Shown: positions 17,371 to 25,631 of the stretch, piece by piece
Layout: each line of letters opens with the position of its first letter
Position numbering within the stretch: the stretch's first letter is position 1
Source: UBA7236 sp031372705
GTDB lineage: Bacteria > Bacteroidota > Bacteroidia > Chitinophagales > BACL12
DNA: 28,704 nucleotides
Assembly: GCA_031372705.1 (NCBI GenBank)
Contig: JANMLV010000266.1
Span: 1 to 28,704, forward strand
Direction of reading: 5' to 3'
Made by a program: the position numbers and the translations under genes
The notes under the pieces: model-generated
What the model saw: the letters and a program-made list of their open reading frames with translations, nothing else
Told to the model about the DNA's origin: nothing
Databases searched by the model: none

Positions 17371-18270
17371 TTAAATGTAACTTAAACTAGCAGCAGTGTC
17401 TGTTATTTCCAGTTTTACTTTTTTGCCAAATACTAGTGCTCTATTATCGTCAATATGTCCTGCAGGAAAATTATAACAAACCGGAATTTGATATTTTTCC
17501 AAATGACTTGCAATAATTTCTTCAGCAGTTATGCCAAATTTAACTTTGTTGTCTTTCATGTCGGTCATGCCGCCAACAATAATTCCACTTACAAAATCTA
17601 ATTTACCGGCAAGCTTTAAACTCATTATCATTCTGTCGATATGATAAAGATATTCATCAATATCTTCAATAAATAGTATTTTATTTCCGGTTGAAAATCC
17701 AAATTTAGTTCCGAGTAAAGAATATAATATGGATAAATTACCGCCAATTAAAACACCTTCGGCTATTCCGGTTTTGTTTAAAGGATGTACATCCACACTA
17801 ATATTTTGAGGATTGCCAAATAATGCATCTTTTAGCGATTCAATTGCAATTTTGGTATTGCGTTCAAATGAAAACGGCATTGTACTATGTATGGTTGGCA
17901 AGCCTAATTTATCGTTAACATGCGCATGTAAAACAGTAATATCTGAGTATCCGCAAATCATTTTTGGATGTTCCATAAATCCGGTAAAATCGATATTATC
18001 TACTATTCGAATAGTGCCATAACCTCCACGGGCACAAATAATAGCTTTAATAGTATTGTCGTTTAAAAAATGCTGCAAATCAGCACTCCTTAAGTCATCA
18101 TCACCGGCAAATTGATTGAATTGAGCATCAATAGATTTACCATAAACCGGAATTAAGCCCCAATCGCGAAAAATTTTATCAGCCAATTCCAATTCTTTTT
18201 TCCCGATTGACCTGGCGGTTGATAGGATTCCTACCTTATCACCCAGGACAAGAGCCATACGTTTGAGCAT
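17371..18270 (-). CDS. S66 family LD-carboxypeptidase (LdcA-like)
   Basis: Serine peptidase that removes the terminal D-Ala from tetrapeptide muropeptides during peptidoglycan recycling; expected in the cytoplasm, since no signal peptide is seen. Numbered from the ATG at 18270 (299 aa): ARGGYGTIR at 80-88, the nucleophile in GYSD (Ser 109), GGNLSILYSLLGT, the Glu of FIEDIDEYLYHIDRM (about 202) and the His of PAGHIDDNRA (272), matching the Ser-Glu-His triad of the family in order and spacing. An ATG at 18258 is an alternative start; upstream in-frame extension would run into metG. The gene is divergent from metG with 3 bases between the two ATGs. LdcA is the usual role, but some S66 members act on other peptides. 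Confidence 0.88.
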   Translation of the reverse strand: MLKRMALVLGDKVGILSTARSIGKKELELADKIFRDWGLIPVYGKSIDAQFNQFAGDDDLRSADLQHFLNDNTIKAIICARGGYGTIRIVDNIDFTGFMEHPKMICGYSDITVLHAHVNDKLGLPTIHSTMPFSFERNTKIAIESLKDALFGNPQNISVDVHPLNKTGIAEGVLIGGNLSILYSLLGTKFGFSTGNKILFIEDIDEYLYHIDRMIMSLKLAGKLDFVSGIIVGGMTDMKDNKVKFGITAEEIIASHLEKYQIPVCYNFPAGHIDDNRALVFGKKVKLEITDTAASLSYI

Positions 18271-18273
18271 ATT

Positions 18274-20391
18274 ATGATTATTTTTGCGCCTAAAATTGAT
18301 AAAAACTTGCAAGTACCAGAAAGATATTTAATAACATCGGCTTTGCCTTATGCAAATGGGCCATTGCACGTAGGTCACATCGCGGGTGCTTATTTGCCTG
18401 CCGATATCTATGTTCGTTATCTACGCAAGCAAAAGCGCGATGTAGTGTTTATTTGTGGCAGCGATGAGCACGGTGCAGCTATAACCATTCAAGCAAAAAA
18501 GGAAAATACAACACCACAGGCAATCATCGATAAATATCATGGCATTATAAAGCAGAGTTTTGAAGATTTGGGAATAAGCTTTGATATCTATCATCGCACT
18601 TCATCGCCAATTCACCACGAAACCTCACAGGCGTTTTTCCTTAAACTTTATGAACAGCAAGTATTTGAAGAGAAAGAAAGTGAGCAGTATTACGACGAAG
18701 CCTTCAATCAATTCTTGGCAGATAGATATATAAGCGGAACTTGTCCGGTTTGCGCAAACCCCAATGCTTTCGGCGATCAATGCGAGAAATGTGGAACTTC
18801 CCTATCTCCAACCGATTTAATAAATCCGGTTTCAATGTTGAGTAATCAGCCACCGGTAAAGCGCAAAACGAAACATTGGTATTTGCCGTTGAATAAATTT
18901 CAAGATTGGCTTACCGATTGGATTATTAAAGGTGAAGGGAGAACTGAAGAATGGAAAAAAAATGTTATCGGGCAATGTACAAGCTGGATAAATCAGGGAT
19001 TACACCCGAGGTCAATAACTCGCGACCTGGATTGGGGCGTTAAGGTGCCTTTGCCGAATGCTGAAGGCAAGGTGTTGTATGTTTGGCTCGATGCACCTAT
19101 TGGCTACATAAGTGCTACTAAGCAATGGGGTTTAAATAATAATAAAGATTGGGAACCATATTGGAAATCTGATACTACCAAGCTTGTCCATTTTATTGGT
19201 AAAGACAATATTGTATTTCATTGTTTAATTTTTCCATGTATTCTCAAGAGTCATGGCGATTTTATTTTGCCCACCAATGTTCCTGCTAATGAGTTTATGA
19301 ATATGGAAGGGGATAAGATGTCTACTTCGCGCAACTGGAGTGTTCAATTACATAAATATATCGAAGATTTTCCGGGAAAACAGGATGTGTTGAGATATGT
19401 TTTATGCGCAAATATGCCTGAAACAAAGGATAGTGAATTTACTTGGAAAGATTTTCAGGCAAGAAACAACAACGAACTAGTTGCCATTTTAGGTAATTAT
19501 GCCAACAGGGTAATGGTGCTCACCGCCAAATATTTTGACGGCAAAGTGCCTGCTAATAATAATGAATTGTTAAATGAACCTTATATTATTGCATATAAAC
19601 AGCAAATAATCGCATTAATCACGCAACAATATATTCCTGCAATTGAGAACTATCGTTTCAGAGATGCGCTCAACGCGATGATGGATGTAGTTCGTTTAGG
19701 CAACAAATTGCTTACCGGTTACGAGCCATGGAAATTAATTAAAACTGACGCGACAAAAACGGAAGGAATATTAAGAATTTGCCTTGAAAGCCTTGTGGAT
19801 ATAGGGATTTTCTGCGAACCATTTTTGCCTTTTACTGCTGAAAAACTGTTTCAATATTGCTCCGTTCCAAATCCCGGGTTCGATTATTTATCTGATAAAT
19901 TGGAAACAGGCAAGCCACTTGGTGAACCATTTTATCTGTTTGAAAAGATTGGAGATGAAGTAATTGAGGAAAAGTTAACAGCTTTGGCAAATATTAAGGC
20001 GGCTCGTGTCGATAATACACAACAAGTTGATAATCAAGTTATTGAGAAAGAAGTGATACTAAAACCTACAATTGTTTTCGAAGATTTTGCAAAAATTGAT
20101 ATTAAAACCGGTGTAATCATAGCTGCTGAGCGTATTGCAGGGGCCGATAAGCTGCTTAAACTAACTGTGGACTTAGGTTTTGAACAAAGAACCATTGTTT
20201 CGGGTATTGCTTTGCACTTTTCACCTGAAGCGCTTGCAGGACAGGCCGTTTCGGTAGTTGTTAACCTAGCACCTAGAAAAATGCGCGGTGTAGAAAGTAA
20301 CGGAATGATATTAATGGCAGAAGATAAAGATGGTAAGTTGCATTTCGTTCAAACGCCCACCCAACAGGCGCCCGGATTACAAATTAGTTAA
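18274..20391 (+). CDS. metG: Methionyl-tRNA synthetase with C-terminal tRNA-binding domain
   Basis: Charges tRNA-Met with methionine; cytoplasmic class Ia synthetase. Seen, numbered from the ATG at 18274: the HIGH motif as HVGH (32-35), zinc knuckle Cys at 157, 160, 170 and 173, the KMSKS loop as KMSTS (348-352), an anticodon-binding helical region, and a C-terminal Trbp111-like OB-fold from about 602 (FEDFAKIDIKTG, ending in the GMILMAEDKDG segment). Length of about 700 aa is usual for the dimeric form. The first 11 residues before the conserved RYLITSALPYANG block look unneeded, and a consensus -7 box lies within them, so the true start may be the TTG at 18307 (694 aa). I kept the ATG as the outer limit. 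It is divergent from the LD-carboxypeptidase gene. Confidence 0.96.
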   Translation: MIIFAPKIDKNLQVPERYLITSALPYANGPLHVGHIAGAYLPADIYVRYLRKQKRDVVFICGSDEHGAAITIQAKKENTTPQAIIDKYHGIIKQSFEDLGISFDIYHRTSSPIHHETSQAFFLKLYEQQVFEEKESEQYYDEAFNQFLADRYISGTCPVCANPNAFGDQCEKCGTSLSPTDLINPVSMLSNQPPVKRKTKHWYLPLNKFQDWLTDWIIKGEGRTEEWKKNVIGQCTSWINQGLHPRSITRDLDWGVKVPLPNAEGKVLYVWLDAPIGYISATKQWGLNNNKDWEPYWKSDTTKLVHFIGKDNIVFHCLIFPCILKSHGDFILPTNVPANEFMNMEGDKMSTSRNWSVQLHKYIEDFPGKQDVLRYVLCANMPETKDSEFTWKDFQARNNNELVAILGNYANRVMVLTAKYFDGKVPANNNELLNEPYIIAYKQQIIALITQQYIPAIENYRFRDALNAMMDVVRLGNKLLTGYEPWKLIKTDATKTEGILRICLESLVDIGIFCEPFLPFTAEKLFQYCSVPNPGFDYLSDKLETGKPLGEPFYLFEKIGDEVIEEKLTALANIKAARVDNTQQVDNQVIEKEVILKPTIVFEDFAKIDIKTGVIIAAERIAGADKLLKLTVDLGFEQRTIVSGIALHFSPEALAGQAVSVVVNLAPRKMRGVESNGMILMAEDKDGKLHFVQTPTQQAPGLQIS
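18279..18286 (+). promoter_or_regulatory. -7 element inside the annotated 5' end of metG
   Basis: TATTTTTG matches TAnnTTTG exactly but lies downstream of the ATG at 18274. If used, transcription starts near 18293 and metG must begin at the in-frame TTG at 18307. The nearest TTTG upstream (18262-18265) is only 13 bases away, short for a -33 element. Confidence 0.4.
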
Positions 20392-20446
20392 TTTTTAATA
20401 TATTATTCCAATCACGCAACGGCAGCTAATGTTACAGCGTCTTTCG

Positions 20447-20501
20447 AAGGTTGCCCAACCATGAATGACATTAAAATTGTTTTTCAAGGTTGCCTAATCA
20501 T
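20447..20501. repeat. Tandem partly palindromic 16-bp repeat, candidate operator
   Basis: AAGGTTGCCCAACCAT (20447-20462) recurs as AAGGTTGCCTAATCAT (20486-20501): 14 of 16 identical, 39 bases apart. The first copy holds a dyad GGTTG-CC-CAACC (20449-20460); the second holds a degenerate version. The second copy covers the -33 region of the Wza-gene promoter, so a bound protein would compete with RNA polymerase. Regulator unknown. Confidence 0.45.
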
Positions 20502-20523
20502 TGCTTTATTAATCATATCTTTG
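20490..20523 (+). promoter_or_regulatory. Promoter of the exopolysaccharide locus
   Basis: TATCTTTG (20516-20523) is an exact -7 match; a TTG at 20490-20492 stands 23 bases upstream. The predicted start near 20530 gives a leader of about 14 bases before the ATG at 20544, and so supports that ATG as the start of the Wza-like gene. Confidence 0.65.
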
Positions 20524-20543
20524 CACGAAATTTTAAAAACGTT

Positions 20544-22919
20544 ATGAAGAACCTTTCTTCGTTTATTGTGTTAGCTGTTGCCTTATGTTTTAGCGCAACA
20601 ATATTTGCCCAAACGCCACCTGTAATTCCTCCGGTGTCGTCAGGAACATTAGAGTCACTTGGTTTTGATTCAGGCGAAATAGATGCTATTTTAGGCACTT
20701 CAACATCTGCTTCTGCCGATGCTGCGGCGCAAATTCAAGATGCTCAGCAGGAAGCTGTCGACAATGCAAACAGTCAAGTTAATACGCTTGCGCCAAATAC
20801 AAGCACTATTCCGGCATCTGTAATCCAGGAAGTAATTCAGGATGCAGGCACTACTGCAGGTGGAACACCTTCCTTAATTTGGGGACATGATTTCTTTAGA
20901 AACGGTGCTGTTGATTTGTTCGACAAAGTGCCAAATACAAAAGTTGGAGATAATTATATAATTGGTGAAGGAGATCAACTTACAGTTGCAATTTGGGGTT
21001 ATGCTTATTATAACTACAACTTTACTGTAAATGAGGATGGATATATAACTACATTAGAGGTTGGTCGCATTTATTTAAAAGGTTTAACATATAGTGCTGC
21101 AAAGCAATTATTACGTCAACGCTTTGCTTCTGCATTTGACCTTACCAATTCGAAATTTGATGTGAGTTTAACTTATTCAAAAAGTATTAAAGTAAATATC
21201 GTTGGAGAAGTTGTAAATCCGGGTTCGTATAATATTTCATCATTAAATACTGCCTTCAATGCATTAGTTGCTGCAGGTGGTGTTACAGAAATTGGTTCTG
21301 TGAGAAATATTCAAGTTAAAAGAAACGGTAAGGTGATTAAAACCTTAGATGTTTATCAGTTTTTGATGAATGCGGGTGCTTCTGATGACACTTATCTTGA
21401 AGCGAACGACTACATTATTGTAAATGGAATTGGTCGAGTTGTTGAAGTTCAAGGAGAAGTAAACCGACCATTCAAATTCGAATTAGTTAAGGGTGAAAAT
21501 TTAAATGAAGTTATTGCTTATGCAGGTGGCTTACGTGCAACTGCTTATAAAAGGAATGTTACTATTTTCCGTTATGTTGACAATGAAAACATTGTAATGG
21601 ATTTTAATCTTGATAGCATAGAACGCGAGCGCATTAATTATCCATTAATTGATGGAGATAAAATTGTGTTTGCCCGCATTCCTGAAGTTATTGAGAATAT
21701 TGTTACAATTCAAGGATCTTGCCGTTTCCCCGGAAACTACCAATTAACAGAAGGTATGCGCATTTCTGATTTAATTGTTAAAGCAAAAGGTTTAAACTAT
21801 GAAGCCTATACAGATAGAGCATATTTAATTAGAAAAGATGCTAAATTGAATGATGTATATGTTCCATTTAATTTATTAGAAGTAATTGAGAATCCAAACT
21901 CTCCATTAAACTTTAAATTAAGCAAGTTCGATGTTGTAGACATCTTCTCTAAAACAGAATTTAAAGAAACATTCAATGTTGTAATAAACGGTGCAGTAAA
22001 AGTGCCGGGAACATTTCCTTATTATGAGCGCATGACATTGAAAGATTTATTATATTATTCAGGTGGATTAAAAGTTGAAGCTGCAAACAGCAAGATTGAA
22101 ATTTCTAGAATTGTAAACTTCAACGATGCAAGTGCATTAAATGAGCCAACAAGAGTTATAATTCAATCTGTATCAATTGGTAAAGAACTTGCTATTGATG
22201 ATGCAGCAAATACATTCCAACTTCAGCCTTACGATCAGGTATTTGTTAGAAATACACCGGAGTTTGAATATCAAAAAAACATTACCATTTTGGGTGAAGT
22301 TAAATATCCGGGAATATACACTTTAACTTCAAGAACTGAAACTTTAGCCGATATAGTTGAGCGCGCAGGTGGTTTAACACAGTGGGCTTATGCCGAAGGT
22401 GCAACAATGAATCGCCAAGATGTTTCCTCTACCTTGGTATTTTTACAAAAAGCAATGGAGAACCCTGAATCAAAATATAATTATGTAATGCGTGAAGGCG
22501 ACATAGTTACCATACCGAAAGCCGGCGACTTAGTTGCTTTGAAAGGAGAAATTAAGTATCCGTTTGTTGGTGATCCGGGAACTGTTGTTGTACCTTTTGA
22601 AAAAGGACGCAGTGCGCGCCATTTCATTAGAAAATATGGTAAGAACTTTGATGATGACGCGCAGCGCAGCGAAACTTATATCGTTGAACCTAACGGGTAT
22701 GTGCGTAGAACACATAATTTCCTTTTCATACATTTTTATCCAAGAGTAAAAGTGAAGGGTTGTCAAATTGTAGTTCCGCAAAAACCGGAAGACAAGCCTG
22801 AGATTGAAGGACCGGAGGCACCAAAGGTTCCTTTCGATTGGAACACTTTTGCTACCACGCTTAGCGCAGGTATCTTAAGCTTTGCAACTATTTATGTTTT
22901 ATTTTCAAGAGGGAATTAA
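20544..22919 (+). CDS. Wza-like outer-membrane polysaccharide export protein with about six SLBB domains
   Basis: Forms the outer-membrane and periplasmic channel for exopolysaccharide export. I start it at the ATG at 20544 (791 aa) because that gives a clean signal peptide (MKNLSS ... TIFAQ, about 1-23); an 18-residue upstream extension is unlikely and would precede the promoter. Seen: a low-complexity Ala/Gln/Ser linker (about 30-110); a Poly_export domain from about 137 (YIIGEGDQLTVAIWG); then SLBB-like repeats starting near 212, 298, 384, 476, 578 and 662, each with a G-x-V-x-x-P-G-x-Y type turn; and a single hydrophobic C-terminal segment (about 768-788) close to the end. No lipobox is seen, unlike E. 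coli Wza. It leads a same-strand cluster; 32 bases separate it from the Wzz-like gene. Confidence 0.9.
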   Translation: MKNLSSFIVLAVALCFSATIFAQTPPVIPPVSSGTLESLGFDSGEIDAILGTSTSASADAAAQIQDAQQEAVDNANSQVNTLAPNTSTIPASVIQEVIQDAGTTAGGTPSLIWGHDFFRNGAVDLFDKVPNTKVGDNYIIGEGDQLTVAIWGYAYYNYNFTVNEDGYITTLEVGRIYLKGLTYSAAKQLLRQRFASAFDLTNSKFDVSLTYSKSIKVNIVGEVVNPGSYNISSLNTAFNALVAAGGVTEIGSVRNIQVKRNGKVIKTLDVYQFLMNAGASDDTYLEANDYIIVNGIGRVVEVQGEVNRPFKFELVKGENLNEVIAYAGGLRATAYKRNVTIFRYVDNENIVMDFNLDSIERERINYPLIDGDKIVFARIPEVIENIVTIQGSCRFPGNYQLTEGMRISDLIVKAKGLNYEAYTDRAYLIRKDAKLNDVYVPFNLLEVIENPNSPLNFKLSKFDVVDIFSKTEFKETFNVVINGAVKVPGTFPYYERMTLKDLLYYSGGLKVEAANSKIEISRIVNFNDASALNEPTRVIIQSVSIGKELAIDDAANTFQLQPYDQVFVRNTPEFEYQKNITILGEVKYPGIYTLTSRTETLADIVERAGGLTQWAYAEGATMNRQDVSSTLVFLQKAMENPESKYNYVMREGDIVTIPKAGDLVALKGEIKYPFVGDPGTVVVPFEKGRSARHFIRKYGKNFDDDAQRSETYIVEPNGYVRRTHNFLFIHFYPRVKVKGCQIVVPQKPEDKPEIEGPEAPKVPFDWNTFATTLSAGILSFATIYVLFSRGN

Positions 22920-22951
22920 TCAATTAAGTTAAACGGGAGCAGGTAAAAATT

Positions 22952-24097
22952 ATGCAGTACGATCGTCCTTATAATGATGAAATAAATATTGGTGATCTCT
23001 TTACCAAGGTTGGTGAGTATCGCAGATATGTATTAAAGAAATGGTGGGTTGTGCTCATCTTTGCAATATTGCTTGCCTTTTTGTTGCGATTCTATTCAGT
23101 TTGGAAAAAAGAACAATATATTTCTCATGCCGATTTCGCGGTTAAAGGAACTGAAGGTTCTTCTACTTCATCACTAGCATCTTTGGCAAGTTCATTCGGT
23201 ATCGGTATTACTACAGGTACAGAATTTACCAACTCATTATTCTTGGGTATTTTGCAATCACGCACTTTAGTTAAAGAAGCGTTGATGGAAAAAAGAACAA
23301 TGAGTGTGAAAAAAGGAACTCCACCTCGTGAAGACTACTTGGCTAATTTCTATGTGGAAATGTATCCTAAATGGGCTAAGAAGAAAAAAATAAAGGATTT
23401 TAAACTGGAAAACAGTTCATTAGATTCAATTACAGCATACGAGGATAGCTGTTTGACAGTAATTTACGACGAATTAATAGAAAACGATGTTACTACAGAG
23501 TTTAGCGATGATTTTGGTATGAATCAAATGGAAGTTGCTTCTCTCAGTCGCGATTTTTCATATTATTTAGCCGATTATCTTGCCTATGCAGGTTCTGATT
23601 ATTACATCAACGCACAAGTAACAAACGAGCAGAAAACAGTTGCTTTAATGGAATCTAAAGCTGACTCTTTGCGTGCATTATTGGAAGGTAAAGAAGAGTT
23701 GTTGGCTAAAGTACAAGATGGTTCAAGCTATCAAGTGAAATTTGCCGGATATGTTTCTCAAAATAAATTATTGAGAGAAATTACATTGATTACTACAGAG
23801 TACTCAACCACTTTCGCTCAGTTGCAATTAGCTAGATTCGACCTTCAAAATAAGACACCATTGGTGGATATGATTGACCAACCTAAATTCTCAACCGTTA
23901 AGGAGAAGGAACAAACAACGATGTTCATGATTATCGGTTTAATTTTGGGTGTTATTTTTTCTTCAATTGGCTTAAGTGTGAGAAAATATATCCGCGATAG
24001 TATTGCTGAAGCAAAACAAAAGCAATTAGTTATCGAAAAATATAATAAAGAGAAAGTAAGTCAATCACTAATAGAAACTGATAGTAATAAAATCTAA
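22952..24097 (+). CDS. Wzz-like polysaccharide chain-length determinant (PCP), no kinase domain
   Basis: Inner-membrane polysaccharide co-polymerase that sets chain length and bridges to the Wza-like channel. Seen: 381 aa; a short cytoplasmic N terminus; first membrane helix about 31-50 (WWVVLIFAILLAFLLRFYSV); a large periplasmic region rich in helices, including a coiled-coil-like stretch around 230-270; a Pro-containing DMIDQPKFST motif before the second membrane helix (about 325-345); and a short charged cytoplasmic tail. There is no Walker A motif or C-terminal tyrosine cluster, so it is not a BY-kinase fusion such as Wzc. It lies 32 bases after the Wza-like gene and 32 bases before the MBOAT gene, consistent with an operon. 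Confidence 0.86.
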   Translation: MQYDRPYNDEINIGDLFTKVGEYRRYVLKKWWVVLIFAILLAFLLRFYSVWKKEQYISHADFAVKGTEGSSTSSLASLASSFGIGITTGTEFTNSLFLGILQSRTLVKEALMEKRTMSVKKGTPPREDYLANFYVEMYPKWAKKKKIKDFKLENSSLDSITAYEDSCLTVIYDELIENDVTTEFSDDFGMNQMEVASLSRDFSYYLADYLAYAGSDYYINAQVTNEQKTVALMESKADSLRALLEGKEELLAKVQDGSSYQVKFAGYVSQNKLLREITLITTEYSTTFAQLQLARFDLQNKTPLVDMIDQPKFSTVKEKEQTTMFMIIGLILGVIFSSIGLSVRKYIRDSIAEAKQKQLVIEKYNKEKVSQSLIETDSNKI

Positions 24098-24129
24098 TTT
24101 TATTGCATTAAAGATTTCAACCCTATAAA

Positions 24130-25629
24130 ATGATTTTTAATTCATTACATTTTTTAATCTTTTTACCGGCTGTAATCTTCCTTTATTTTGCCATACCCTA
24201 TAAATGGCGCTGGCTTTTACTGCTTTTTGCAAGTTATTATTTTTATATGTGTTGGAAGGCCGAATACGCCTTTCTGATTGTTTTTTCAACTACAATAGAT
24301 TATTACACTGCGAATAAGATGTCGCGGGTAAAGGATAAAAAGGGTCGATTGCCCTATTTAATGATTAGTTTGATATCTAATCTCGGGCTATTATTCTCGT
24401 TTAAATATTTCAACTTCTTTAATGATTCAGCGCGAGCAGTGTTTGACTCGTTCGATATTTTTTATAATGTTCCGGAATTTAGTCTCTTCTTACCTGTTGG
24501 TATTTCATTCTATACTTTTCAGGCGTTGAGTTATAGTATCGATGTTTATCGTGGTGATTTTAAAGCAGAGAAAAACTTCGGATATTTCGCATTGTTTATT
24601 TCGTATTGGCCTCAATTAGTGGCAGGGCCTATTGAACGACCCGGTGATTTACAGCCCCAGCTAAAGCAAAATTTCGATTTTGATTACAATCGTGTTAAGC
24701 AAGGTTTAATCAGGATTTTATATGGTTTCTTTAAAAAGGTAGTTATTGCCGACAGACTTGGTTTGTTTGTGCAAGAAGTATATGGGCAAAATGACGGACA
24801 TGGCGGCTGGATAGATCCTTCATTCGCACACGGAGGATTTGCGGTCGTATTGGCTACGTGGTTATTTGCCATTCAAGTTTATTGCGATTTTGGAGGATAT
24901 TGCGACATCGCAATTGGCAGCGCCAAAATTATGGGGCACAATTTGACCGATAACTTTAAAACACCATATTTCTCAAAATCTATTCGAGAGTTCTGGGAGC
25001 GATGGCATATTACATTAACGGTCTGGGTGCGCGATTATCTTTATATTCCTTTGGGAGGAAGTCGAGTTTCATTTGGTAGATTGTTATTTAATAACTGGTT
25101 TACATTAACAATTATGGGTTTTTGGCATGGTGCTAATTGGACCTATGTAATGTTTGGTTTCATACATGGATTTTTTATTGTAATGAGCCGAGTTTGGGAT
25201 AGATATTTGCCTAATTTGACACTCAATAAAATGCTGCCAAATATGAAAGTATTTGTTGGTGTAGTGCTCATGTTTTGGATATTTAACCTCACCTGCATTC
25301 CTGATATTTTCTTTAGATCAAATTCAGTTGGTGATGCTTGGAATATTATACAAAGTATTTTCTCGGCCGACACAACAAGCTATTTAATTCACAATAGTGC
25401 AGCTAAAGGTGCAGTGCCAAGTGTTATAGAGTTTTGGGTGAGCATTGCTTGTATTGCCCTTTTATTATTTACCGATTATAAATTATACACCAATAAGAGT
25501 GTTGGCATCGATGTGTTTGTTGCATCCAAACCGTTTTATGCGAGATGGAGTTTTTATGTTGTATTTTTAGTTATTGTAACCCTATTTGCTTACACGTCTA
25601 AATCAGTATTCATATACTTTGCATTTTAA
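24130..25629 (+). CDS. MBOAT family O-acyltransferase (AlgI-like)
   Basis: Polytopic inner-membrane enzyme expected to pass an acyl (probably acetyl) group across the membrane for polysaccharide modification, as AlgI does for alginate. Seen: 499 aa; N-terminal MIFNSLHFLIFLP; FLPVGISFYTFQALSYSIDVYRG; PQLVAGPIERP; YCDFGGYCDIAIGSAKIMG; EFWERWHITL with His at 293; and GFWHGANW with the conserved catalytic His at 333. The neighbouring gene, two bases downstream, encodes an SGNH-type protein, repeating the DltB-DltD, AlgI-AlgJ/AlgX and PatA-PatB pairing. The acyl donor and the acceptor sugar are not deducible. Confidence 0.95.
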   Translation: MIFNSLHFLIFLPAVIFLYFAIPYKWRWLLLLFASYYFYMCWKAEYAFLIVFSTTIDYYTANKMSRVKDKKGRLPYLMISLISNLGLLFSFKYFNFFNDSARAVFDSFDIFYNVPEFSLFLPVGISFYTFQALSYSIDVYRGDFKAEKNFGYFALFISYWPQLVAGPIERPGDLQPQLKQNFDFDYNRVKQGLIRILYGFFKKVVIADRLGLFVQEVYGQNDGHGGWIDPSFAHGGFAVVLATWLFAIQVYCDFGGYCDIAIGSAKIMGHNLTDNFKTPYFSKSIREFWERWHITLTVWVRDYLYIPLGGSRVSFGRLLFNNWFTLTIMGFWHGANWTYVMFGFIHGFFIVMSRVWDRYLPNLTLNKMLPNMKVFVGVVLMFWIFNLTCIPDIFFRSNSVGDAWNIIQSIFSADTTSYLIHNSAAKGAVPSVIEFWVSIACIALLLFTDYKLYTNKSVGIDVFVASKPFYARWSFYVVFLVIVTLFAYTSKSVFIYFAF

Positions 25630-25631
25630 CT

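Noticed and set aside
20490..20543. An 18-residue N-terminal extension of the Wza-like protein
   Set aside because: It would place residues before a clean signal peptide and start upstream of the best promoter; the ATG at 20544 fits both.
22530..22781. 83-codon minus-strand frame inside the Wza-like gene
   Set aside because: A shadow of the well-supported plus-strand gene, with no domain or start context of its own.
22935..22951. Shine-Dalgarno-like GGGAG upstream of the Wzz-like gene
   Set aside because: It is isolated and about 12-17 bases from the ATG; other genes in the window lack such sites, as is usual in Bacteroidota.
8950..22951. Shared AAGTTAAACNGG in two gene gaps (8954-8965 and 22925-22936)
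   Set aside because: Only two short copies between unrelated genes, with no palindrome or promoter context; chance in AT-rich spacer is likely.
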